Shown here one piece after another: positions 44,085 to 52,076 of a stretch of 64,000 nucleotides of DNA. The notes below the pieces were generated by a model. That model did no database searches and was not told the origin of the DNA. It saw only the letters and a list, made by a program, of their open reading frames with translations. The translations under genes were made by a program, and so were the position numbers. Source of the DNA: Amycolatopsis coloradensis (GTDB lineage: Bacteria > Actinomycetota > Actinomycetes > Mycobacteriales > Pseudonocardiaceae); contig NZ_MQUQ01000003.1 of NCBI RefSeq assembly GCF_001953865.1, forward strand, positions 199,917-263,916. The letters are read 5' to 3'. The first letter of the stretch is position 1, and each line of letters starts with the position of its first letter.

Positions 44085-44818
44085 GGCGCCACCCGCCCGG
44101 TGAGTGCCCGGCACCAGGCCGTTCCCGCCCAGATCAGCCCGCTGCCCACGACGAGAAGCGACTGACCGGCGCCCGTCCCGGTGAGGACACCGAGCGGGCC
44201 CGCCCCCATCACCTCGCCGAGCAGCAGGCACACCAGCGGGAGGGCGGCGAGTACGGCGGCACTCGCCCGGGGGCCGGCCATCTTGGCGTTGAGACGACGC
44301 CGGAAGCCGATCTCCGCCTCGGCGTCCCGTCGCGCGGCGTCGAGCACGTCGGCCATCGGCAGTCCGAACCTGCTCGCGAGCGCCCAAGCGTTCACGAGTG
44401 CCGGTGGCGCGTCCGGATCGGCCGGCGTACTACCGAGCCGGGCGGCCGCGATCAGCCCCCGCAGCCGTCCGGACGCCGCGGGCAACGCGTCCGCCGCGGC
44501 TTCGGCCGCCGCGACAGGATGGGCGCCCGCCCGGAGTTCGCCGATCATCGTCCGCAGGACGGACACGGTGAGTTCTGCTTCGGCCAAGGCCGCTTTCGCC
44601 CGTGCCCGCCGCCGGTGCTCCTGGCGGACGGTCAAGGTGAGCACCAGCGTCGCCAGTCCCCACCCGATCCCGAGGACCGGCACGACGAGCAACGCGGGCA
44701 GCGGCCACCAACCCGCGCGAGCGGCCCGAGGAAGGCGCCAGATGTATGGAGTGCCCGTCACCGATCTCGGCCAGCAGGCCAGCCCGGCACCGCAGGAGAG
44801 GAGGATCCAAGGGCTCAT
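44078..44818 (-). CDS. TadB-like inner-membrane protein
   Basis: A 246-residue membrane protein with N-terminal helices and a T2SSF-like cytoplasmic domain (ELRAGAHPVAAAEAAA, then the FGLPMADVLD core) followed by two C-terminal helices. Platform protein of the Tad/Flp pilus, working with the ATPase TadA. ATG at 44818 overlaps the tadA stop by four bases. Confidence 0.85.
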   Translation of the reverse strand: MSPWILLSCGAGLACWPRSVTGTPYIWRLPRAARAGWWPLPALLVVPVLGIGWGLATLVLTLTVRQEHRRRARAKAALAEAELTVSVLRTMIGELRAGAHPVAAAEAAADALPAASGRLRGLIAAARLGSTPADPDAPPALVNAWALASRFGLPMADVLDAARRDAEAEIGFRRRLNAKMAGPRASAAVLAALPLVCLLLGEVMGAGPLGVLTGTGAGQSLLVVGSGLIWAGTAWCRALTGRVAPC

Positions 44819-45957
44819 GCCGCCAGCTCCTCGAACGGTGTCCCGTCGCCGATCCAGTGGCCCTTGCTCCAGACCGGGACGACTTCGGCCTCGCCGCGCA
44901 GTGACCGCAGCACGCCGACCTCGTCCAGCCGCCGGATCCCGCTCGGCAGGCGGCGCATGTGCAGGACCACCCGCACCGCCGCCGTCAGCTGGCTGTGCAA
45001 CGCGTCCCGTTTCAGTCCGCCGAGCGCGGCCAGCGCCTCCATCCGCGCCGGGACCTCGGACGGCGAATTGGCGTGCAGGGTGCAGGCTCCGCCCTCGTGC
45101 CCGGTGTTCATCGCGTTGAGCAACGCGCACACCTCGGCTCCGCGCACTTCGCCGACGACCAGGCGGTCCGGACGCATGCGCAACGCCTGTCGCACCAAGT
45201 CGCCGAGCCCGATCTCACCCGCGCCCTCGACATTGGCCGGGCGGGCGATCAGGCTGACGAACTGGGGATGGTCCGGTTGCAGCTCGCCCGCGTCCTCGAC
45301 GCAGACGATGCGTTCGGCCGGGGGCACCGCGCCGAGCAGCGCGGAAAGCAGGGTCGTCTTACCCGCTCCGGTCCCACCGGACACCAGGAACGCGAGCCGT
45401 CGCCTGATGACCGAATCGAGCAGGTCCGCGCCGCTGGCGCCGAACGCCCCGCGCAAACGCAACGCGGCGAGGTCGTGGGTGGCGGGCCTCAGCACGCGGA
45501 GCGAAAGGGAGGTCCCGGCGGGCGCGATCGGCGGGAGGACCGCGTGCAGCCGGATCCGGCCGTGCGGCCCCACGCCGGGAAGCCAGCAGTCGGCGAACGG
45601 CTGCGAGTCGTCCAGCCGCCGTCCGCCCGCGAGGGCGAGCCGCTGGGCCAGCCTGCGGACGGCCTCCTCGTCCGCGAAACGGACGTCTGTCTTTTCGAGG
45701 CCTTCGCCGGTGTCGGTCCAGACCTTGTCCGGAGCGGTGACGAGAACGTCGGTGACGCCGGGCTTCTCGAGCAGCCTCGCGAGCGGACCGGCACCGACGA
45801 ACTCGTCGCGGGCCAGCCGGACCGCGCCGAGGACGGCGTCCTGACCGAGCGCGCCGCCCGCTTCGGCGCGGACGGCCCGCGCCACGCTCACCGGATCCGC
45901 CGGGACCGCCGATCCGGCCAGCCGCCGCCGGACCCGCTCGACCAGCTCGTCGGTCAT
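44815..45957 (-). CDS. tadA: TadA-family secretion ATPase
   Basis: A 380-residue hexameric ATPase of the VirB11/GspE family powering pilus assembly. The Walker A motif GGTGAGKTT is near residue 195, followed by the Asp box VCVEDAGEL, the Walker B region VVGEVRGAE, and the His box TLHANSP. The N-terminal all-beta/alpha domain contains GRIRLHAVLPP. The start overlaps the ssd stop by four bases. Corresponds to Rv3659c. Confidence 0.92.
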   Translation of the reverse strand: MTDELVERVRRRLAGSAVPADPVSVARAVRAEAGGALGQDAVLGAVRLARDEFVGAGPLARLLEKPGVTDVLVTAPDKVWTDTGEGLEKTDVRFADEEAVRRLAQRLALAGGRRLDDSQPFADCWLPGVGPHGRIRLHAVLPPIAPAGTSLSLRVLRPATHDLAALRLRGAFGASGADLLDSVIRRRLAFLVSGGTGAGKTTLLSALLGAVPPAERIVCVEDAGELQPDHPQFVSLIARPANVEGAGEIGLGDLVRQALRMRPDRLVVGEVRGAEVCALLNAMNTGHEGGACTLHANSPSEVPARMEALAALGGLKRDALHSQLTAAVRVVLHMRRLPSGIRRLDEVGVLRSLRGEAEVVPVWSKGHWIGDGTPFEELAA

Positions 45958-47027
45958 CGCGAGGCACCGGCCAGATTCCCGCGCGCGGCCGCGAGGACCT
46001 CGGCGGCGGCCGTGGCCAGATGCCCACGATGTTTCAGGACGAACTCGCCGCGGTCGAGAGCCGCCGACAGGGACCGCTCGCGACCCATCGACGTGATGAG
46101 CGGGGCGCCGACGGCGTCGGCGATCTCCTGCGGGATCAGCCCGGCGGGCGACGGCCCCCGGACGGCGACGCCGATCCGGGTCGTGTGGGGTTCGAGCCTG
46201 GAGAGGACCTGTTTGGCCGCCGAGCAAGCACGAAGTTCCGCCGGAACGACGACCACGACCAGATCGGCCAGTCCGACGACTGCGGACGTTTCGGCGCCGA
46301 AATACCTCGGCAGATCACAGACGACCGTCCGCCCCGCCCGCCGCCCGGCGCCCAGCACGCCCTCGATCGCGTCCGGCCCGGGGCCACGCCCTTCCCTGCC
46401 GTAGGACACAAAGGACAGTGAGCCGGTGGCGCACCGTTTCCGTGGCAGGGCTTCGCTCAACGCCGTCATCGACACCCGGCCGCCGAGGTCGAGTTCCGGC
46501 CAGCGCGGTCCGCGATCGCGTTCGGCGGCGAGGAGGACGTCGACGCCGCCGCCGAGTGGATCGCAGTCGACGAGCAGGCCACCGCTCCCGGACTTCTCCG
46601 CCTGGTACGCGACGGCGGCCGCCAGCACGGAGGCCCCGGCGCCGCCCCGCCCGCCGATGATCCCGATGACGACACCGTCGTCACGCGCCGGCCCGTCCAC
46701 GACGTCGGCGAAGGCGCCGATGAGGTCACCTTCCTCGTCCGGCAGCGAAAGGACCTTTTCCGAACCGGTGTTGAAAGCGCGTTCCCACGTCACCGGCGAC
46801 GGCGCGCCCTTGCAGACGAGGAGGACCTTGTTCCGCCGCAGCAAACGGTTCGGCGCGCTCGCGGCCTCTTCGTCGAGCACCACGAGCGGCGCGCGAGCCC
46901 ATCTCCCGCGAGCGGCGTCCAGATCGGGCGCGCGTTCGACCTCGCAGCCCGCGGCCGCGGCCACGCGCAGGATCTCATCGAGCAGGATGTCGTCTCCGGC
47001 GACGACGAGAGGGTGTTCCTCGGTCAT
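45954..47027 (-). CDS. ssd: septum-site/CpaE-like ATPase Ssd
   Basis: A 357-residue MinD/CpaE-superfamily protein. The N-terminal 100 residues form a receiver-like domain, and the ATPase begins near residue 118. The Walker A segment reads GGRGGAGAS, so the signature lysine of the MinD deviant motif is missing, as in other actinobacterial Ssd proteins; a switch segment (LLVDCDPLGGG) is retained. In M. tuberculosis Ssd (Rv3660c) affects septum formation, and in Tad loci CpaE positions the pilus. First gene of the Tad operon. Its upstream region holds two DnaA-box-like sites and the 6C RNA gene. Confidence 0.87.
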   Translation of the reverse strand: MTEEHPLVVAGDDILLDEILRVAAAAGCEVERAPDLDAARGRWARAPLVVLDEEAASAPNRLLRRNKVLLVCKGAPSPVTWERAFNTGSEKVLSLPDEEGDLIGAFADVVDGPARDDGVVIGIIGGRGGAGASVLAAAVAYQAEKSGSGGLLVDCDPLGGGVDVLLAAERDRGPRWPELDLGGRVSMTALSEALPRKRCATGSLSFVSYGREGRGPGPDAIEGVLGAGRRAGRTVVCDLPRYFGAETSAVVGLADLVVVVVPAELRACSAAKQVLSRLEPHTTRIGVAVRGPSPAGLIPQEIADAVGAPLITSMGRERSLSAALDRGEFVLKHRGHLATAAAEVLAAARGNLAGASR

Positions 47028-47115
47028 GTCTCCCCCAGTGATTCGGTCGGACTCGGGTCTGTGACTCCACGGTCGCGCCGGATCCCGTCCGCGCACAACG
47101 CCATTCCGTCCCGCC

Positions 47116-47142
47116 TGTGGACAACCGGGGTGTTGTGGACAA
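47116..47142. promoter_or_regulatory. pair of DnaA-box-like 9-mers upstream of ssd
   Basis: TGTGGACAA at 47116-47124 and again at 47134-47142, both exact reverse complements of the actinobacterial DnaA box TTGTCCACA, 18 bases apart in direct orientation. They lie about 90 bases upstream of the ssd start, downstream of the 6C RNA on its strand. Confidence 0.55.
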
Positions 47143-47354
47143 CTCCGCCGCCGGGAACCGGTTTCCCGCCGTTTCCGTCGGACCCCTCTGGCACACTTCC
47201 CGGCTTTCCCCAAACGAAAGAACCCTCTCCGTTCCGGCCGATCCTGGAACGAAAAGGGCTGAGAAACAAGAAAATTCGCCAATACCGGCCGGATCGGCGT
47301 TGTCCTGTCGAAGTTTCCGCAGCCGACAAGGTCTGAACCATTGGCGGGACGGGA

Positions 47355-47451
47355 AGTTTGAGGGCGGCCCCCGCCAGGGGGGAGGGACGGGGACCGCCTG
47401 GGGTTCAGCCCCGGGGGGTCGGACTGAACCTGGCCCGGTGCGACACCGGGC
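47355..47451 (-). ncRNA. 6C small RNA (B11 type)
   Basis: On the minus strand three hairpins follow each other. The first is a short GCCCGGTG stem (47433-47451). The second is a GGTTCAG/CTGAACC stem whose loop carries CCCCCC (47402-47430). The third is a GGCGG/CCGCC stem whose loop also carries CCCCCC (47363-47398). Two C-rich loops of six cytosines define the actinobacterial 6C RNA. In M. tuberculosis the same RNA (B11) lies between Rv3660c (ssd) and Rv3661 (HAD phosphatase), exactly the flanking pair here. A possible -10 element TACAGT lies at 47458-47463 just upstream. Ends are approximate. Confidence 0.82.
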
Positions 47452-47621
47452 AATCTCACTGTAACTCCGATACCGGCCCGGCGCGGTCGGCGCCGGTACC
47501 CACAATTCGATAACGGCATGACGCGCCGAAACCGGTGTGCGGTCGTGAATTTTCCACCGTCGTATCCCGATCGTGGTCGACCAACGGGCGAGCCGCCGTC
47601 CGGCTCTCCTATCCTTGGCGG

Positions 47622-48419
47622 GTGGCCCAACCCAGCACGACACCGAGCCCGGTCGCGGCGTTCTTCGATCTCGACAAGACGATCATCGCGTCCTCGAGCG
47701 CGCTGGCCTTCAGCAAGCCTCTTTTGCGCGAAGGCCTCATTAATCGCCGAGCCGCGCTTCGCAGCGCGTACGCCCAGCTCGTCTTCTCACTCGCGGGTGC
47801 GGACGCGGCGAAAACGGAGCGGATGCGGGCCGAGGTTTCCGCACTGTGCACCGGATGGGACGTCGCACAGGTGTCCGCGATCGTCCGCGAAACGCTGCAC
47901 GACGTGGTCGACCCACTCGTCTACGCGGAGGCCGCGGAACTGATCTCCGCGCACCGCGCGGACGGTCACGACGTCGTGGTGCTGTCGGCGACCGGCGAGG
48001 AAGTCGTCGCCCCGGTCGCCGAAATGCTCGGCGCGACGCGCAGCGTGGCCACGCGGATGCAGATCGTGGAAGGCCGGTACTCCGGCGAAGTCGATTTCTA
48101 TTGCTACGGCGAGAACAAGGCCGTCGCCGCGAAGCAACTCGCGGCCACGTACGGCTACGACCTCACCCAGTGCCACGCCTACACCGACTCGAGCACCGAC
48201 ATCCCGCTCCTCGAGGTCGTCGGAAGGCCGCACGCGGTCAACCCCGACCGCGTCCTGCGCAAGCACGCGACCGAACAGGGCTGGGAGATCCTCACCTTCG
48301 AGCACCCGATGTCCCTGCGGACCCGGATCCCGACGAGGTCGGCCGGGCTGGTCGCGCTCAGCGCTGTCGCGGCGGGGGCGACCTGGTACGGCTACAGCCG
48401 ACGCAAACGCACCCGCTGA
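47622..48419 (+). CDS. HAD-superfamily IB phosphatase
   Basis: A 265-residue SerB-like hydrolase: motif I FFDLDKTII at about residue 16, motif II LSATGE, motif III Lys in GENKAVA, and motif IV acidic residues in YTDSSTDIPLL. The Thr of motif I fits phosphoserine phosphatase-like or CicA enzymes. A C-terminal helix and basic tail (SRRKRTR) may anchor it to the membrane. Start GTG 47622; the frame stays open upstream without a better start. Ortholog position Rv3661, between 6C and Ms1 RNAs. The substrate is unknown. Confidence 0.88.
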   Translation: MAQPSTTPSPVAAFFDLDKTIIASSSALAFSKPLLREGLINRRAALRSAYAQLVFSLAGADAAKTERMRAEVSALCTGWDVAQVSAIVRETLHDVVDPLVYAEAAELISAHRADGHDVVVLSATGEEVVAPVAEMLGATRSVATRMQIVEGRYSGEVDFYCYGENKAVAAKQLAATYGYDLTQCHAYTDSSTDIPLLEVVGRPHAVNPDRVLRKHATEQGWEILTFEHPMSLRTRIPTRSAGLVALSAVAAGATWYGYSRRKRTR

Positions 48420-48538
48420 GTACGCACCCGCACGGCGGTACCGAACCGGTTTTCGCAGGCAGGGTGGCGAATTGTCCGTCGCGGAGGGTGCCCGTGTCAC
48501 TAGATCGAGCCTCTGTACCGGTGCACCCGTCTGCGTAC

Positions 48539-48567
48539 TTGAAGTGACCCGGCTCACGGCGTAGAAA
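48539..48567 (+). promoter_or_regulatory. promoter of the Ms1-like RNA
   Basis: TTGAAG (48539-48544), a spacer of exactly 17 bases, and TAGAAA (48562-48567) form a strong housekeeping-sigma type promoter. The predicted start is near 48574. Confidence 0.65.
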
Positions 48568-48573
48568 GTAGGT

Positions 48574-48835
48574 GCGGACGTTCGGTCGGCCAGGGAACAG
48601 GTAGAAGAGAAGCCTGTTCCACCCCGGCGAATCTCCGTGTGCGGACACCGGGTACCCACGCGCAGCGCGCCGCGGGAGGCTCGTCGTCTAGGGACTGCGT
48701 ACCGGGACGCCGGACGCCGAGTCCATGAAGGTACGACCAGAGTTGCACGCTTGGTCGCCCGAGTCGCCCGCACCGACTGGCGGCGCCCGCCGGCTTCGGC
48801 CGACGGGCGCCGCCAGTGTTTTACCCTCTTTTTCC
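48574..48835 (+). ncRNA. Ms1/MTS2823-like small RNA
   Basis: A 262-base gene-free transcript candidate. It starts 7 bases after a strong promoter and ends at a strong intrinsic terminator. Internal stems include GGAACAGG/CCTGTTCC (near 48595-48621) and CGTACC/GGTACG. No open frame makes sense inside. In M. tuberculosis the abundant RNA MTS2823, the homologue of M. smegmatis Ms1 that binds core RNA polymerase, lies between Rv3661 and Rv3662c, the same side of the same HAD gene. Identity is inferred from position, size and structure; I cannot align it. Confidence 0.62.
48776..48835 (+). terminator. intrinsic terminator of the Ms1-like RNA
   Basis: A perfect 14-base stem (48776-48789 with 48804-48817), topped by a CTTCGG-type loop, followed by TTTT and then TTTTT. 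One of the few T-tailed terminators in the window. Confidence 0.85.
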
Positions 48836-48890
48836 GGCGTGACCGGCCCGTTCGCGTCCCTTTGTGTATGAACGGACCGTTCGCGGGGGT
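48836..48890. repeat. two degenerate half-units of the palindromic repeat family
   Basis: TGACCGGCCCGTTCGCG and about 25 bases later TGAACGGACCGTTCGCG. These are tandem, same-orientation variants of the TGAACGGACC core and do not form a long hairpin. They lie in the gap before nagZ. Confidence 0.45.
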
Positions 48891-48994
48891 GGCCGATGGA
48901 CAAGCAAAGTGCTCGTGGGTAGCTTCCGGATATCAGTGCTTCCAGGTGGACTTCTTTCCACCTGAGAGTCAGGCACGAATCTGGGAGGCTTGAG

Positions 48995-50800
48995 GTGACG
49001 ACCCGAACCGCGCACGCCCGTCATCGGAGGATCCATGCGCTCGCCCTGCCCCTCGCGGGCCTGCTCACCCTCGCCGTCACGGGCGTTCCGGCCGCAGCGC
49101 AGCCGGTGACCGCGGACGCTGAGGCACAGAAGGCGCTGCGTGGACTGAGCCTGGAGGAGAAGGTCGGTCAGCTGTTCGTCACGTGGGTGAACGGCAAGTC
49201 CGCCGACGAGGTCAACGTCAAGAACAAGGCCGACTTCGGAGTGGACACTCCCGCGCAGGTGATCGAGAAGTACCACCTGGGCGGCGTCATCTACTTCAAC
49301 AACGACAGCCGCGACAACTTCGACGACCCGGTGCAGGTCGCCAAGCTGTCGAACGGGCTCCAGCGGGCGGCCGTCCGCAGCGGGGCCCGCATCCCGTTGC
49401 AGATCGCGACCGATCAGGAGGGCGGCACGGTCACCCGCATGGGTTCCCCCGCCACCGAACTGCCGAACGCGATGGCGATCTCGGCGGGCCGCGACACGAA
49501 GGCCGCGCGGGAGGCCGCCCGGATCCTGGGGCACGAACTGCGCGCCGTCGGCATCAACCAGGACTTCGCCCCCGACGCCGACGTGAACTCCAACCCGGCG
49601 AACCCGGTGATCGGCGTCCGGTCCTTCTCCGGCCGCCCGGATCTGGCGAGCCAGTTCGTCGAGGCCCAGGTCAAGGGCTTCCAGGACTCCGGAAGGCGTT
49701 CCGAGACGGTGTCCGCCGCCGCGAAGCACTTCCCCGGTCACGGCGACGCGGCCACCGACAGTCACCACGAACTGCCCAGGATCGACCGGAGCGAAGCCAG
49801 CTGGCGTGAGACCGACGTGCCGCCGTTCAAGGCCGCCATCAAGGCGGGTATCGACTCGATCATGAGCGCGCACATCCAGTTCCCCAGCCTCGACCCGTCG
49901 GGCGAGCCCGCGACGCTGTCCAAGCCGATCCTCACCGGCAAGCTGCGCGACGAACTGGGTTACCGGGGTGTCGTCGTCACCGACTCGCTTTCGATGGACG
50001 CCGTGCGCGAGCTGCACACCGACGCGGAGATCCCGGTACTGGCGCTCAAGGCGGGCATCGACCAGCTGCTCATGCCGGTGAACCTCGACCTCGCGATCAA
50101 GTCGGTGCTCGACGCGGTCCGCAAGGGCGAACTGACCGAGCGGCGCATCGACGAGAGTGTCCTGCGCGTGCTCAAGCTGAAGCTGAACCGGGGCATCCTG
50201 ACCTCGCCGTTCGTCGACCCGGCCAAGGTCGCTTCGAAGGTCGGCACCCCGGCCAACCTCGCCACCGCGCAGGGCATCGCCGACCGGTCGGTCACCGCGA
50301 TCCGCAACGACGACGGTCTCCTGCCGCTCAAGCAGCAGCCCGCGAAGACCCTCGTGACCGGCTGGGGCGTGAGCACGACGACGTCACTGGCCGCGAAGCT
50401 CACCGCGCACGGCACGCAGGCGACCGCGCTTCAGACCGGCCAGACCCCGACCGACGCGCAGATCGCGCAGGCCGTCGCGGCGGCGAAGAACGTCGACCTC
50501 GTCGTGGTGCTGACCAACAACGTCGGCACATATCCGTTGCAGGGCAAGCTGTTGCAGGCGCTGTCGGACACCGGGAAGCCCGTCGTCGCGGTCGCCGCGC
50601 AGATCCCCTACGACGCCGGATACGAAAACCCGGTCAAGACCTGGCTCGCGACCTACGGTTACATCACGCCGTCGGTCGAGGCGCTGGCGAAGGTGATCCT
50701 CGGCAAGGTGAAGCCGCAGGGCAAGCTGCCGGTGGACGTCCCCGCGGGCAAGGACGTGGGCACGGTGAAGTACCCCTTCGGCCACGGGCTGACCTGGTGA
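48995..50800 (+). CDS. nagZ: secreted beta-N-acetylglucosaminidase, GH3
   Basis: Removes GlcNAc from muropeptides outside the cell. A 601-residue product with a signal peptide (basic start, core, cleavage near 33 at AQPVT). The GH3 catalytic domain carries the NagZ signature KHFPGHGDAATDSHHELP, whose Asp-His pair acts as acid/base, and the nucleophile Asp in VVTDSLSM. A C-terminal GH3 alpha/beta domain (about residues 440-600) makes it the two-domain Bacillus-like type. GTG start with GGGAGG six bases upstream. First of a locus with namZ, a serine hydrolase, murR-like and murQ; it overlaps namZ by four bases. Confidence 0.92.
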   Translation: MTTRTAHARHRRIHALALPLAGLLTLAVTGVPAAAQPVTADAEAQKALRGLSLEEKVGQLFVTWVNGKSADEVNVKNKADFGVDTPAQVIEKYHLGGVIYFNNDSRDNFDDPVQVAKLSNGLQRAAVRSGARIPLQIATDQEGGTVTRMGSPATELPNAMAISAGRDTKAAREAARILGHELRAVGINQDFAPDADVNSNPANPVIGVRSFSGRPDLASQFVEAQVKGFQDSGRRSETVSAAAKHFPGHGDAATDSHHELPRIDRSEASWRETDVPPFKAAIKAGIDSIMSAHIQFPSLDPSGEPATLSKPILTGKLRDELGYRGVVVTDSLSMDAVRELHTDAEIPVLALKAGIDQLLMPVNLDLAIKSVLDAVRKGELTERRIDESVLRVLKLKLNRGILTSPFVDPAKVASKVGTPANLATAQGIADRSVTAIRNDDGLLPLKQQPAKTLVTGWGVSTTTSLAAKLTAHGTQATALQTGQTPTDAQIAQAVAAAKNVDLVVVLTNNVGTYPLQGKLLQALSDTGKPVVAVAAQIPYDAGYENPVKTWLATYGYITPSVEALAKVILGKVKPQGKLPVDVPAGKDVGTVKYPFGHGLTW

Positions 50801-52065
50801 GCCTCAACCGCCGCCACTTCCTCGCCGCCGGCGCGCTCGCGGTCCCCGCGCTGACGGCCGGATCCTCGGTCGCGGGGGCGCAGCCGGAAAGCGAGAGCAA
50901 AGGTCCCTTGCTCACCCGCACCGGAGCGGACGTGCTCGCCGCCCGCGGCTGGGCGCCGTTGTCCGGGCGCAAACTCGGCGTGCTGTCGAATCCGACCGGT
51001 GTCGTGGCGAACGGCGACCACGTCGTCGATTCGATGGTCGCCGCCGGAGTCCGCCCGCTCGCCGTTTTCGGCCCGGAACACGGCTTCCGCGGCAGCGCGC
51101 AGGCCGGGGGCTCCGAAGGCGACTACACCGATCCGCGCACCGGCGTACCGGTGTACGACGCGTACGGCGCCGACGCGGCGAAGCTCGCGGGGATGTTCAC
51201 GAAGGCGGGCGTCGACACGATCGTCTTCGACATCGCCGACGTGGGCGCGCGCTTCTACACTTACATCTGGTCGCTGTACACGGCGATGGTCGCGGCGGCG
51301 AAGGTCGGCGCGGCGGTGGTCGTGCTGGACCGGCCGAACCCGCTGGGCGGCAAGGCGGCCGGGCCGATGTTGAACCCGGCGTACGCGTCGGGTGTCGGCC
51401 GGAAGCCGATCGTGCAGCAGCACGGCATGACCGTCGGGGAACTCGCGCGGTACTTCGCCGCCGAGTTCCTGCCCGCCGAAGGGGTCACTCCTGGCAGGCT
51501 CGAGATCATCGAGGTCCGTGACTGGCGGCGTGACCAGATCTTCGACCGCACCGGGCTGACCTGGGTGCCGCCGAGCCCGAACATGCCGACGCCGGACACC
51601 GCGCTCGTCTATCCCGGCACCGGGATGTTCGAGGGCACCGTGTTTTCCGAAGGCCGTGGCACGACAAGGCCGTTCGAGATCATCGGCGCGCCGGGCCTCG
51701 ACTGGCGCTGGCGCGAGAAGCTCGGCGAACTGCGGCTTCCCGGGGTGAAGTTCCGTGAGGCGTACTTCGTGCCGACGTTCGGCAAATTCGTCAACGAGCC
51801 TTGCGGCGGCGTGCAGGTGACGATCACGGACCCACGGGCGTTCGACGCCATCCGCACCGCGGTCACCATGTTCGTCACCGCGAAACAGGTGAATCCGGAC
51901 GAGTTCCGGTGGCGGCCCGACAACTTCCTCGACAAACTCTCGGGTTCCGACAGGCTGCGCACGATGATCGACAAGGGCGCCGGACCGGACGAGATCGTCG
52001 GGTCCTGGCAGGCCGAACTGGCCGAGTTCGACCGGAAACGCCGTCGCCATCTCATCTATCGCTGA
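50797..52065 (+). CDS. namZ: exo-N-acetylmuramidase NamZ (DUF1343, GH171)
   Basis: Releases terminal MurNAc from peptidoglycan fragments, complementing NagZ. A 422-residue product. The N-terminus LNRRHFLAAGALAVPALTAG is a Tat-type signal (RRxF). The DUF1343 core shows GVLSNPTGV, FGPEHGFRG, VFDIADVGARFYTY and the LDRPNPLGG motif. Translational coupling with nagZ (GTGA). Residues SESKGPLL just after the signal peptide are encoded by a copy of the palindromic repeat. In Bacillus, nagZ and namZ (ybbC) occur in the same operon with murQRP, which supports the role. Confidence 0.9.
   Translation: MSLNRRHFLAAGALAVPALTAGSSVAGAQPESESKGPLLTRTGADVLAARGWAPLSGRKLGVLSNPTGVVANGDHVVDSMVAAGVRPLAVFGPEHGFRGSAQAGGSEGDYTDPRTGVPVYDAYGADAAKLAGMFTKAGVDTIVFDIADVGARFYTYIWSLYTAMVAAAKVGAAVVVLDRPNPLGGKAAGPMLNPAYASGVGRKPIVQQHGMTVGELARYFAAEFLPAEGVTPGRLEIIEVRDWRRDQIFDRTGLTWVPPSPNMPTPDTALVYPGTGMFEGTVFSEGRGTTRPFEIIGAPGLDWRWREKLGELRLPGVKFREAYFVPTFGKFVNEPCGGVQVTITDPRAFDAIRTAVTMFVTAKQVNPDEFRWRPDNFLDKLSGSDRLRTMIDKGAGPDEIVGSWQAELAEFDRKRRRHLIYR
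50891..50913. repeat. palindromic repeat unit inside namZ
   Basis: Near-palindrome GAGCAAAGGTCCCTTGCTC. It matches the variant found at 56553-56623 (GAGCAAGGGACC). It lies in frame just after the signal peptide and encodes ESKGPLL. Confidence 0.7.
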
Positions 52066-52076
52066 GGGGAACGACC

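Noticed and set aside
48574..48835. RNase P RNA, tmRNA or a ydaO-type riboswitch for the structured region before nagZ
   Set aside because: None of the conserved blocks of these RNAs is present, and a terminator separates the region from nagZ. Position fits an Ms1-like RNA better.
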